Source of the DNA: Flavobacteriaceae bacterium UBA2540
GTDB lineage: Bacteria > Bacteroidota > Bacteroidia > Flavobacteriales > Flavobacteriaceae
Direction of reading: 5' to 3'
Assembly: GCA_002340765.1 (NCBI GenBank)
Contig: DDMS01000052.1
Coordinates: forward strand, 1 to 23,787
DNA length: 23,787 bases
The stretch's first letter is position 1. Each line of letters opens with the position of its first letter. This document shows, piece after piece, positions 8,050 to 15,097 of the stretch. The position numbers and the translations under genes were made by a program. The notes under the pieces are model-generated. The model did not search any database. It saw nothing but the letters and a program-made list of their open reading frames with translations, and was not told where the DNA came from.

Positions 8050-8307
8050 ATGGAAAAAAGAAATCTTAGAAAAGAGAGAATAGGTGTTGTTTCTAGTAAC
8101 AAAATGGAAAAATCTATTGTTGTTTCAGAAGTAAAAAGAGTTAAACACCCAATGTACGGAAAATTCGTATTAAAAACTAAGAAGTACGTTGCACATGACG
8201 AAAAGAATGATTGCAACGAAGGTGATACTGTTAGGATCATGGAAACAAGACCTATGAGTAAATCTAAACGTTGGAGATTAGTAGAAATCCTAGAAAGAGC
8301 GAAATAA
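8050..8307 (+). CDS. rpsQ: 30S ribosomal protein S17 (uS17)
   Basis: Primary binder of the 5' domain of 16S rRNA with an OB fold. It has 85 residues. Recognised from RKERIGVVSSNKMEKSIVV at the N-terminus, the core HPMYGKFVLKTKKYVAHDE, and ETRPMSKSKRWRLVEILERA at the end. Its stop is one base before the rplN start (TAATATG). Confidence 0.98.
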   Translation: MEKRNLRKERIGVVSSNKMEKSIVVSEVKRVKHPMYGKFVLKTKKYVAHDEKNDCNEGDTVRIMETRPMSKSKRWRLVEILERAK

Positions 8308-8308
8308 T

Positions 8309-8677
8309 ATGTTACAGACAGAATCAAGATTAAAAGTAGCAGATAATACTGGAGCTAAAGAAGTTTTAGTAATCAGAGTTTTAGGAGGCACGAAAAAACG
8401 TTATGCAAGTATTGGAGATAAAATTGTTGTAACTATTAAAGCGGCAACTCCTAACGGAACTGTGAAAAAAGGTCAAGTATCAAGAGCAGTTGTTGTAAGA
8501 ACTAAAAAAGAAGTAAGACGAAAAGACGGTTCATATATTCGTTTTGATGATAACGCTTGTGTACTTTTAAATCCATCAGAGGAGATGAGAGGAACACGTG
8601 TTTTTGGTCCTGTAGCTCGTGAACTTCGTGAGAAACAATTCATGAAAATAGTATCATTAGCACCTGAAGTGCTTTAA
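8309..8677 (+). CDS. rplN: 50S ribosomal protein L14 (uL14)
   Basis: Intersubunit-bridge protein and docking site of the silencing factor RsfS. It has 122 residues. Conserved MLQTESRLKVADNTGAKE start, the VVRTKKEVRRKDGSYIRFDD loop and the C-terminal GTRVFGPVARELREKQFMKI are all intact. Starts one base after rpsQ. Confidence 0.98.
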   Translation: MLQTESRLKVADNTGAKEVLVIRVLGGTKKRYASIGDKIVVTIKAATPNGTVKKGQVSRAVVVRTKKEVRRKDGSYIRFDDNACVLLNPSEEMRGTRVFGPVARELREKQFMKIVSLAPEVL

Positions 8678-8688
8678 ATAATTATACA

Positions 8689-8991
8689 ATGAAGAAATTC
8701 AAAATAAAATCAGGTGATACTGTAAAAGTAATTGCTGGAGACCATAAAGGTTCTGAAGGTAAAGTATTACAAATCATCAAAGACAAAGACAGAGTGTTAG
8801 TAGAAGGTGTAAACTTAGTTTCAAAACATACAAAGCCAAGTGCTCAAAGCCCACAAGGTGGTATCGCTAAAAAGGAAGCTTCTTTACATATTTCAAATGT
8901 TTTGTTGGTTGATGGTGGTGTAGCTGTAAGAGTAGGTTATAAAGTTGATGGAGATACTAAAACTAGAATCTCTAAAAAAACTAAAAAATAA
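8689..8991 (+). CDS. rplX: 50S ribosomal protein L24 (uL24)
   Basis: Assembly-initiator protein of the large subunit. It has 100 residues. The KOW motif is near the N-terminus (KIKSGDTVKVIAGDHKGSEG, about 4-23). The C-terminal part ends KTRISKKTKK. The first ATG is used; there is no room for an earlier one, with 11 nt after rplN. Confidence 0.97.
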   Translation: MKKFKIKSGDTVKVIAGDHKGSEGKVLQIIKDKDRVLVEGVNLVSKHTKPSAQSPQGGIAKKEASLHISNVLLVDGGVAVRVGYKVDGDTKTRISKKTKK

Positions 8992-8999
8992 GAATAATC

Positions 9000-9551
9000 A
9001 TGAGTTACGTACCTAGATTAAAAGCAGAATATAAAGAAAGAGTAATTAGTTCTCTTATTGAAGAGTTTAGTTACAAGAATGTAATGCAGGTTCCTAAATT
9101 AGAAAAAATAGTAATTTCTAAAGGAGTTGGAGCTGCTATTGCAGATAAGAAATTGGTTGATAATGCTGTTGAAGAATTGACTAAAATTACTGGTCAAAGA
9201 GCAATCTCTACAATATCAAAGAAAGATGTTGCAAACTTCAAATTACGAAAAGGAATGCCAATTGGTGCAAAAGTCACGTTAAGAGGAAACAAAATGTACG
9301 AATTTTTAGATAGATTAGTTACTGCATCTTTGCCTCGTGTAAGAGATTTCAACGGAATCAAAGCAAACGGATTTGATGGAAGAGGTAATTACAATTTAGG
9401 GATTACTGAACAAATCATTTACCCAGAAATAAATATTGACCAAGTAAAGAAAATCAATGGTATGGATATTACTTTCGTAACAACTGCCAAAACTGATAAA
9501 GAAGCAAAGTCATTATTAGGAGAATTAGGTTTACCATTCAAAAAAAATTAA
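9000..9551 (+). CDS. rplE: 50S ribosomal protein L5 (uL5)
   Basis: Central protuberance protein binding 5S rRNA and contacting P-site tRNA. It has 183 residues. Family landmarks: VPKLEKIVISKGVG, the long ITGQRAISTISKKDVANFKL segment, LPRVRDFNG and GNYNLGITEQIIYPEI. Eight nt after rplX and 3 nt before rpsN. Confidence 0.98.
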   Translation: MSYVPRLKAEYKERVISSLIEEFSYKNVMQVPKLEKIVISKGVGAAIADKKLVDNAVEELTKITGQRAISTISKKDVANFKLRKGMPIGAKVTLRGNKMYEFLDRLVTASLPRVRDFNGIKANGFDGRGNYNLGITEQIIYPEINIDQVKKINGMDITFVTTAKTDKEAKSLLGELGLPFKKN

Positions 9552-9554
9552 GAA

Positions 9555-9824
9555 ATGGCTAAAGAATCAATGAAAGCTCGTGAACGTAAAAGAGTAAAAA
9601 CTGTTGCAAAATATGCTGAAAAGAGAAAGGCTTTAAAAGAAGCCGGAGATTTTGAAGGATTGCAAAAATTACCAAAAAACGCATCACCAATAAGAATGCA
9701 CAACAGATGTAAATTAACAGGTCGTCCAAAAGGATATATGAGACAGTTTGGTTTATCTCGGGTTACGTTCCGTGAAATGGCAAACCAAGGATTAATTCCT
9801 GGAGTTACTAAAGCAAGCTGGTAG
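9555..9824 (+). CDS. rpsN: 30S ribosomal protein S14, zinc-free type (uS14)
   Basis: Head protein needed for S19 and S10 incorporation. With 89 residues and only one cysteine (in NRCKLTGRPKGYMRQFGLSR) it is the long, zinc-independent form, not the short CxxC...CxxC form. Ends VTKASW as usual. Last gene before a 161-nt spacer that holds a promoter and a structured leader, so the transcript started at rplC may end or be reinforced here. No convincing terminator follows it. Confidence 0.98.
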   Translation: MAKESMKARERKRVKTVAKYAEKRKALKEAGDFEGLQKLPKNASPIRMHNRCKLTGRPKGYMRQFGLSRVTFREMANQGLIPGVTKASW

Positions 9825-9861
9825 TAACCAAAATAAATTCAAAAATATAAAATAGAAAGTG

Positions 9862-9869
9862 TATCTTTG
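9862..9869 (+). promoter_or_regulatory. Probable -7 element of an internal promoter upstream of rpsH
   Basis: TATCTTTG fits TAnnTTTG exactly and is followed by GC-rich CGCGC, as in many Bacteroidota promoters. The expected -33 position about 19 nt upstream reads TTC, not TTG, so the match is partial. It would yield a leader of about 110 nt before rpsH. Confidence 0.5.
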
Positions 9870-9900
9870 CGCGCTCTATTTTTTTGAGTAAGACAATTTT

Positions 9901-9985
9901 TAACTGATTATAGGTTCAAACATCACAAGTTAATCTTGTAGGTTCAATAGAGATTTTGAAAACCATAATCGCAATTTAAGTAAAT
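9901..9985 (+). promoter_or_regulatory. Structured leader RNA upstream of rpsH
   Basis: A long-range helix closes the element: GATTAT-a-GGTT (9906-9916) pairs with AACCATAATC (9961-9970), one bulged A, and extends through CAAA (9917-9920) with TTTG (9955-9958) across an AA bulge. Inside is the hairpin ACAAG-TTAAT-CTTGT (9925-9939). TAGGTTCAA occurs twice (9911-9919 and 9939-9947); either copy can pair with the same 3' strand, so two folds compete. S8 is the autogenous regulator of the spc operon in E. coli and rpsH is the first gene here, so an S8-responsive leader is plausible but unproven. Confidence 0.55.
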
Positions 9986-10384
9986 ATGTATACAGATCCA
10001 ATTGCGGATTATCTTACCAGAGTAAGAAATGCAATCTCTGCAGGACACAGAGTTGTAGAAATTCCAGCTTCAAATTTGAAGAAGGAAATGACAAAAATTT
10101 TGTTCGATCAAGGTTATATTTTAAGTTATCAATTTAATGATGATAAAGTTCAAGGAACTATCAAAATTGCACTGAAATATGATAAAGAAACAAAAGAGTC
10201 AGTTATCAGAAAAATTCAGCGAGTTAGTACTCCAGGTTTACGTAAATACGTTGGCTCTAAAGAGATGCCAAGAGTATTAAATGGCCTTGGCATTGCTATT
10301 GTTTCAACTTCAAGAGGAGTAATGACAGGTAAAAAAGCCCGTCAAGAAAATGTTGGAGGAGAGGTTTTATGTTACGTTTATTAA
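9986..10384 (+). CDS. rpsH: 30S ribosomal protein S8 (uS8)
   Basis: Central-domain 16S rRNA binder, and translational regulator of the spc operon in E. coli. It has 132 residues. Begins MYTDPIADYLTRVRNA; the C-terminal RNA-binding segment IAIVSTSRGVMTGKKAR, then VGGEVLCYVY, is intact. It is the first gene after a promoter and a folded leader, which fits a regulatory role for its own product. Confidence 0.98.
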   Translation: MYTDPIADYLTRVRNAISAGHRVVEIPASNLKKEMTKILFDQGYILSYQFNDDKVQGTIKIALKYDKETKESVIRKIQRVSTPGLRKYVGSKEMPRVLNGLGIAIVSTSRGVMTGKKARQENVGGEVLCYVY

Positions 10385-10396
10385 TCACTAGAAGAA

Positions 10397-10942
10397 ATGA
10401 GTAGAATAGGAAAAAATCCCGTTAGCATTCCACAAGGTGTAAATGTAGACATTAATAACAATTTAGTAACTGTTAAAGGAAATTTAGGAGTTTTAACTCA
10501 AACAATTTCTGAAGGAATTACTATTACGATCGAAAATGGCGTTATTATTTTAGATAGAGCATCAGAGTCTAAAAATCACAAAGCACAACACGGATTAATG
10601 AGATCATTAATCAATAACATGATTGAAGGGGTTAGTAAAGGTTGGACTAAAGAACTTGAATTAGTTGGTGTTGGATATAGAGCTTCAAATCAAGGACAAA
10701 AACTTGACTTAGCACTTGGTTTTTCTCATAATATTGTTTTTGAATTAGCTCCAGAAGTTAAAGTAGAAACAGTTTCTGAGAAAGGAAAAAATCCAATCAT
10801 TAAACTTACTTCTTTTGATAAACAATTGGTGGGTCACGTTGCTGCAAAGATTCGTTCTTTCAGAAGCCCAGAGCCATACAAAGGTAAAGGTGTTAAGTTC
10901 GTAGGTGAAAAATTAAGAAGAAAAGCAGGTAAATCTGCATAA
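10397..10942 (+). CDS. rplF: 50S ribosomal protein L6 (uL6)
   Basis: Protein near the factor-binding site, made of two related domains. It has 181 residues. MSRIGKNPVSIPQGV start, HGLMRSLINNMIEGVSKGW in the first domain and the C-terminal signature SPEPYKGKGVKF in the second. Spaced 12 nt from both rpsH and rplR. Confidence 0.98.
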   Translation: MSRIGKNPVSIPQGVNVDINNNLVTVKGNLGVLTQTISEGITITIENGVIILDRASESKNHKAQHGLMRSLINNMIEGVSKGWTKELELVGVGYRASNQGQKLDLALGFSHNIVFELAPEVKVETVSEKGKNPIIKLTSFDKQLVGHVAAKIRSFRSPEPYKGKGVKFVGEKLRRKAGKSA

Positions 10943-10954
10943 CATATAGGTATT

Positions 10955-11305
10955 ATGGCATTATCAAAGCTAGAAAGAAGAGCTAGAATCAAACAAAGAA
11001 TCAGAAAAATTGTTTTTGGTACATCAACCAAACCAAGATTATCTGTTTACAGAAGTAACAAAGAAATTTATGCTCAATTAGTAGATGATGAAAACGGAGT
11101 AACATTAGCTTCTGTTTCATCAAGAGACAAAGATATTAAAGTAACAACTAAAGGAGAAGCAGCTATTGCAGTTGGTAAAACAATTGGAACAAAAGCTTTG
11201 AATAATGGAATTGAAAATGTTGCTTTTGATAGAAATGGTTATTTATACCATGGTAGAGTTAAAGTATTAGCTGATGCTGCAAGAGAGGCTGGTTTAAAAT
11301 TTTAA
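10955..11305 (+). CDS. rplR: 50S ribosomal protein L18 (uL18)
   Basis: 5S rRNA-binding protein of the central protuberance. It has 116 residues. The N-terminal basic arm (KLERRARIKQRIRKIVFGT), RLSVYRSNKEIYAQLVDDE and the C-terminal YHGRVKVLADAAREAGLKF identify it. Five nt separate it from rpsE. Confidence 0.98.
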   Translation: MALSKLERRARIKQRIRKIVFGTSTKPRLSVYRSNKEIYAQLVDDENGVTLASVSSRDKDIKVTTKGEAAIAVGKTIGTKALNNGIENVAFDRNGYLYHGRVKVLADAAREAGLKF

Positions 11306-11310
11306 GAATT

Positions 11311-11832
11311 ATGCAAGGTTATAAAAACGTAGAAAGAGTTAAACCAAGCGGATTAGAGCTTGTAGATAGATTAGTTGGTGTGCAACGTGTTACTAAAGTT
11401 ACAAAAGGTGGTAGAGCGTTTGGTTTCTCTGCAATAGTTGTTGTTGGTGATGGAAACGGAGTTGTTGGACATGGTTTAGGTAAATCGAAAGATGTTTCTT
11501 CTGCAATTGCAAAAGCAATTGAAGATGCTAAGAAAAATCTTGTGAGAATACCAATCATCGGAGGAACACTTCCTCATGAACAAAAAGGAAAATTTGGAGG
11601 TGCCAACGTATTCATTAAACCTGCTTCTCCTGGTACAGGAGTTATTGCAGGGGGCGCTGTACGGGCAGTTTTAGAATCTGTTGGAGTTCATGATGTATTA
11701 TCTAAATCTCAAGGTTCATCAAATCCACACAATGCAGTAAAAGCAACTTTCAACGCTTTATTACAATTGCGTAATGCTGTCTCTATTGCAAAACAAAGAG
11801 GTATTTCCTTAGAAAAAGTATTTAACGGATAA
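11311..11832 (+). CDS. rpsE: 30S ribosomal protein S5 (uS5)
   Basis: mRNA-entry and accuracy protein. It has 173 residues. The N-terminal double-stranded-RNA-binding-like domain contains VTKGGRAFGFSAIVVVGDG (about 30-48) and the C-terminal domain GTGVIAGGAVRAVLESVGV then DVLSKSQGSSNPHN. No loop deletion that would suggest spectinomycin resistance is apparent. The ATG at 11311 gives the conserved N-terminus. Confidence 0.98.
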   Translation: MQGYKNVERVKPSGLELVDRLVGVQRVTKVTKGGRAFGFSAIVVVGDGNGVVGHGLGKSKDVSSAIAKAIEDAKKNLVRIPIIGGTLPHEQKGKFGGANVFIKPASPGTGVIAGGAVRAVLESVGVHDVLSKSQGSSNPHNAVKATFNALLQLRNAVSIAKQRGISLEKVFNG

Positions 11833-11843
11833 ATCTAAGAAAG

Positions 11844-12026
11844 ATGACAAAAATAAAAGTTACACAAGTAAAAAGTCAAATTAGACGTCCTAAAGATCAA
11901 AAAAGAACTTTAGAGTCATTAGGTTTACGTAGAATGAATCAAACTGTAGAGCATGATGCATCACCTACAATCCTTGGAATGGTAAATAAAGTTTCACATT
12001 TAGTTTCTGTAGAGGAATTAAAATAA
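11844..12026 (+). CDS. rpmD: 50S ribosomal protein L30 (uL30)
   Basis: Small large-subunit protein absent from some bacterial lineages but present here. It has 60 residues, typical. Recognised from KIKVTQVKSQIRRPKDQKRT, LGLRRMNQTVEHD and the hydrophobic end GMVNKVSHLVSVEELK, in its standard place between rpsE and rplO. Confidence 0.97.
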   Translation: MTKIKVTQVKSQIRRPKDQKRTLESLGLRRMNQTVEHDASPTILGMVNKVSHLVSVEELK

Positions 12027-12036
12027 GATATTTAAG

Positions 12037-12489
12037 ATGAGTAGTTTACATAATTTAACGCCTGCAGTAGGATCTGTAAAAAAAGAAAAAAGAATAGCTC
12101 GTGGAGAAGGTTCTGGTCATGGTGGTACTGCAACTAGAGGTCACAAAGGAGCGAAATCTCGTTCAGGTTATTCTAGAAAAATAGGTTTTGAAGGTGGTCA
12201 AATGCCGCTTCAAAGACGTGTGCCAAAATTTGGTTTTACAAATATAAACCGTAAAGAATATCAAGGTATCAACCTAGATAAACTTCAATCATTAGTTGAA
12301 AGCGGAGTAATAACTGATATGGTTAATCTAGATATTTTAGTGGCTATTGGATTGGCTGGTAAAAATGAGTTAGTGAAAATATTAGGTGGAGGTGAATTAA
12401 AATCAAAACTGGCTATTACTGTTCACAAATTTACAGCAACAGCGAAATCAGCTATTGAAGCTGCTGGAGGAGAAGCTGTAACTTTATAA
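12037..12489 (+). CDS. rplO: 50S ribosomal protein L15 (uL15)
   Basis: Late-assembly protein with a long glycine- and arginine-rich N-terminal arm that penetrates 23S rRNA. It has 150 residues. The arm (ARGEGSGHGGTATRGHKGAK and on to about residue 65, PLQRRVPKFGF) is followed by a globular domain ending TAKSAIEAAGGEAV. Directly precedes secY by 10 nt. Confidence 0.98.
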   Translation: MSSLHNLTPAVGSVKKEKRIARGEGSGHGGTATRGHKGAKSRSGYSRKIGFEGGQMPLQRRVPKFGFTNINRKEYQGINLDKLQSLVESGVITDMVNLDILVAIGLAGKNELVKILGGGELKSKLAITVHKFTATAKSAIEAAGGEAVTL

Positions 12490-12499
12490 CAATTTGTAA

Positions 12500-13825
12500 A
12501 TGATGAATTTTATAAATACCTTAAAAGACATTTTAAAAATTGAAGAATTAAAAAATAAAATTCTTCTAACTTTAGGTCTCATTGCTGTATATCGTTTCAT
12601 GGCTGCAGTTCCTCTTCCAGGAATTGATCCATTGCAATTAGCAGCTTTAAAAGAAAGCACCTCAGGTGGTCTTTTAGGTTTATTAAACGCATTTACGGGA
12701 GGTGCATTTGCGAGAGCATCTGTAATGGCTTTGGGTATTATGCCTTATATTTCAGCTTCTATTGTTGTCCAGTTAATGGGAATTGCAGTTCCTTATTTAC
12801 AGAAATTACAAAAAGATGGAGAAAGTGGTCGTAAAAAAATCACTCAAATAACAAGATGGCTAACTATTGGTATTACATTAGTTCAAGCTCCAACCTATAT
12901 CACCGCAATTAAAACTCAATTTGGTTTAGGACCGGAAGCTTTTTTAGTAAGTGGTGCAACTTTTTGGATTTCTTCTATCATCATTTTAACTGCAGGAACA
13001 ATTTTTGCAATGTGGTTGGGTGAGCGTATTACTGATAAAGGTGTTGGAAACGGTATTTCATTGTTAATTACTGTTGGTATTATTGCAAATTTTCCTGCTG
13101 CTTTTTTACAAGAGTTTGTTGCAAAAACAACAAATGCTGGTGCAGGTGGTGTAATGATGGTTTTGATTGAGATTATTGTTTGGTTTGTAGTAATTTTATT
13201 AACAGTTTTATTAGTAACAGCTGTTCGTAAAATTGCTGTACAATATGCAAGAAGAACTGTTGCTGGAAACGTTCAAAATGTTGCAGGTTCAAGAGATTAT
13301 ATTCCATTAAAGTTAAATGCTGCAGGTGTAATGCCTATCATTTTTGCTCAAGCAATCATGTTTTTACCAGTTGCTTTGGCTCAAAGATTTCCGGCGATTG
13401 CATCTTTACAGGATATGAATGGATTGTGGTACAATGTTATTTTTGCAATATTGATTATCGTTTTTAGTTTTTTTTATACAGCTATTACGATTCCAACTAA
13501 TAAAATGGCTGATGATTTAAAAAGAAGTGGGGGTTTTATTCCAGGAATTAGACCAGGGAAAGACACAGCTGATAGATTAGATTCTGTATTATCAAGAATA
13601 ACTTTTCCAGGATCATTATTTTTGGCAGCATTGTCAATTTTACCAGCAATTGTTGTTCAATTTGGTGTTCAACAAAGTTGGGCAATGTTTTATGGAGGAA
13701 CTTCATTGATCATTATGGTAGGAGTTGCAATTGATACGATGCAACAAATTAATTCCTATTTATTAAATCGTCACTATGATGGTTTGATGAAAACAGGAAA
13801 TAGCAATAGAAAATCGATTAAATAA
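12500..13825 (+). CDS. secY: Protein translocase subunit SecY
   Basis: Channel-forming subunit of the inner-membrane Sec translocon. It has 441 residues, with ten hydrophobic segments expected; visible ones include LLTLGLIAVYRFMAAVPLPG (TM1 region), VMALGIMPYISASIVVQLMG (TM2) and FWISSIIILTAGTIFAMWLG. Conserved cytosolic loop sequences GKGVGNGISL-type (DKGVGNGISLLI) and RRTVAGNVQNV are present. Two ATG codons stand in tandem (12500 and 12503); either could be the start, and the difference is one Met. SecE and SecG are encoded elsewhere. Confidence 0.98.
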   Translation: MMNFINTLKDILKIEELKNKILLTLGLIAVYRFMAAVPLPGIDPLQLAALKESTSGGLLGLLNAFTGGAFARASVMALGIMPYISASIVVQLMGIAVPYLQKLQKDGESGRKKITQITRWLTIGITLVQAPTYITAIKTQFGLGPEAFLVSGATFWISSIIILTAGTIFAMWLGERITDKGVGNGISLLITVGIIANFPAAFLQEFVAKTTNAGAGGVMMVLIEIIVWFVVILLTVLLVTAVRKIAVQYARRTVAGNVQNVAGSRDYIPLKLNAAGVMPIIFAQAIMFLPVALAQRFPAIASLQDMNGLWYNVIFAILIIVFSFFYTAITIPTNKMADDLKRSGGFIPGIRPGKDTADRLDSVLSRITFPGSLFLAALSILPAIVVQFGVQQSWAMFYGGTSLIIMVGVAIDTMQQINSYLLNRHYDGLMKTGNSNRKSIK

Positions 13826-13827
13826 AT

Positions 13828-14043
13828 ATGGCTAAACAATCTGCAATTCAACAAGATGGAACAATTACAGAAGCATTATCAAATGCGATGTTCCGTGTAG
13901 AATTAGAAAATGGTCATATTGTTACCGCTCATATCTCTGGAAAAATGAGAATGCATTACATCAAGTTATTACCTGGTGATAAAGTGAAACTAGAAATGAG
14001 CCCATACGATTTATCGAAAGCAAGAATTACTTACAGATATTAA
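13828..14043 (+). CDS. infA: Translation initiation factor IF-1
   Basis: OB-fold factor that occupies the A site of the 30S subunit during initiation. It has 71 residues, canonical length. Core sequence DGTITEALSNAMFRVELENG, HISGKMRMHYIKLLPGDKV and ending LSKARITYRY. Only 2 nt after secY and 17 nt before rpmJ. Confidence 0.98.
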   Translation: MAKQSAIQQDGTITEALSNAMFRVELENGHIVTAHISGKMRMHYIKLLPGDKVKLEMSPYDLSKARITYRY

Positions 14044-14060
14044 ATAAAAGACGAAAACAG

Positions 14061-14177
14061 ATGAAAGTTAGAACATCAGTTAAAAAAAGAAGCGCCGACT
14101 GCAAAATTGTTCGCAGAAAAGGTAGATTATATGTAATAAACAAACAAAATCCTAGATTTAAACAAAGACAAGGGTAA
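14061..14177 (+). CDS. rpmJ: 50S ribosomal protein L36, zinc-free form (bL36)
   Basis: A 38-residue gene. It translates to MKVRTSVKKRSADCKIVRRK and on to NPRFKQRQG. Of the Cys/Cys/Cys/His zinc ligands in the common form only one Cys (14) remains; the other positions are Ser, Asn and Phe, so this is the zinc-independent C-minus type. Its TAA stop shares a base with the rpsM start (TAATG). Confidence 0.96.
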   Translation: MKVRTSVKKRSADCKIVRRKGRLYVINKQNPRFKQRQG

Positions 14178-14542
14178 TGGCAAGAATAGCAGGTATAGAC
14201 ATTCCAAAAAATAAAAGAGGAGTTATTGCTTTAACTTATATCTTTGGAGTTGGAAACAGTAGGGCTAAAAAAATTTTAGCAAAAGCAAGTGTTGATGAAA
14301 GTATTAAAGTTCAAAATTGGAACGATGATCAAATCGCAGCAATTAGAGAACAAGTAGGTGCTTTTACAATCGAAGGTGAATTGCGTTCTGAAGTTCAATT
14401 AAACATCAAACGTTTAATGGATATCGGATGTCAAAGAGGAATTCGTCACAGACTTGGTCTTCCTTTGAGAGGTCAAAGAACAAAAAATAATTCTCGTACA
14501 AGAAAAGGTAAGAGAAAAACGGTAGCTAACAAGAAAAAATAA
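14177..14542 (+). CDS. rpsM: 30S ribosomal protein S13 (uS13)
   Basis: Head protein forming bridges B1a/B1b and contacting P-site tRNA through its tail. It has 121 residues. Starts MARIAGIDIPKNKR; the core CQRGIRHRLGLPLRGQRTKN and a basic tail ending VANKKK are intact. One-base overlap with rpmJ suggests coupled translation. An 88-nt spacer separates it from rpsK. Confidence 0.98.
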   Translation: MARIAGIDIPKNKRGVIALTYIFGVGNSRAKKILAKASVDESIKVQNWNDDQIAAIREQVGAFTIEGELRSEVQLNIKRLMDIGCQRGIRHRLGLPLRGQRTKNNSRTRKGKRKTVANKKK

Positions 14543-14630
14543 GTTACAGATTAATCTAGCTGATGTATTTAGTGTGACGTATTTTTTTTAAATACAATTT
14601 ACTAAAAAACATAGCTTAACAACAAAAATT
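14543..14630 (+). other. Spacer between rpsM and rpsK
   Basis: This 88-nt AT-rich spacer contains the palindrome AGATTAATCT and a weak inverted repeat TGTATTT (14564-14570) / AAATACA (14590-14596) with an internal T run. No TAnnTTTG promoter was found. The inverted repeat might be an RNA hairpin, but the loop is long. Confidence 0.3.
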
Positions 14631-15014
14631 ATGGCAAAAGCAAGCGCAAAGAAACGTAAAGTAATAGTAGACTCTGTTGGAGAAGCTCATATAAACGCTA
14701 CTTTCAATAATATCATTATTTCTTTAACAAACAAAAAAGGTGACGTAATTTCTTGGTCATCAGCTGGTAAAATGGGTTTTAGAGGTTCTAAAAAGAATAC
14801 TCCATATGCAGCTCAATTAGCAGCTGAAGATTGTTCAGGAGTTGCAAAAGAGGCAGGTTTAAGTAAAGTAAAAGTTTTCGTAAAGGGTCCAGGTAATGGA
14901 AGAGAATCTGCAATTAGATCACTTCATAATGCAGGTATCGAAGTAACTGAAATTATTGACGTTACTCCAACTCCACACAATGGATGTCGTCCACCAAAAA
15001 GAAGAAGAGTATAA
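14631..15014 (+). CDS. rpsK: 30S ribosomal protein S11 (uS11)
   Basis: Platform protein lining the mRNA exit near the 16S 3' end. It has 127 residues. Landmarks: EAHINATFNNIIISLTNKKG, GFRGSKKNTPYAAQLAAEDC and the C-terminal DVTPTPHNGCRPPKRRRV. In Bacteroidota, S11 together with bS18 and bS21 is reported to help sequester the anti-Shine-Dalgarno, consistent with the lack of Shine-Dalgarno sequences before genes in this window. Confidence 0.98.
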   Translation: MAKASAKKRKVIVDSVGEAHINATFNNIIISLTNKKGDVISWSSAGKMGFRGSKKNTPYAAQLAAEDCSGVAKEAGLSKVKVFVKGPGNGRESAIRSLHNAGIEVTEIIDVTPTPHNGCRPPKRRRV

Positions 15015-15029
15015 TTAAAAATTTTAACC

Positions 15030-15080
15030 AGATAGGATTTCGATTATCGAAGGATTAGCCTTAATTCATAATCCCTATCT
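15030..15080 (+). promoter_or_regulatory. Structured leader upstream of rpsD (candidate S4-binding leader)
   Basis: A closing helix AGATAGG-ATT (15030-15039) / AAT-C-CCTATCT (15070-15080) has ten pairs and one bulged C. Inside lie two small hairpins: TCGA-TTA-TCGA (15040-15050) and AAGG-ATTAG-CCTT (15050-15062), giving a junction. GGATT occurs twice (15035-15039, 15052-15056) and both copies can pair with the 3' AATCC. S4 is an autoregulator in many bacteria; I recall a predicted S4 leader class for Flavobacteria, which this may represent. Confidence 0.6.
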
Positions 15081-15097
15081 TTAACAATCAAAAAGAA

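Noticed and set aside
14564..14596. TGTATTT...AAATACA before rpsK as a terminator or leader
   Set aside because: The loop is about 19 nt, the stem is A-T only, and there is no T tract after it; listed only as a weak hairpin in the spacer.
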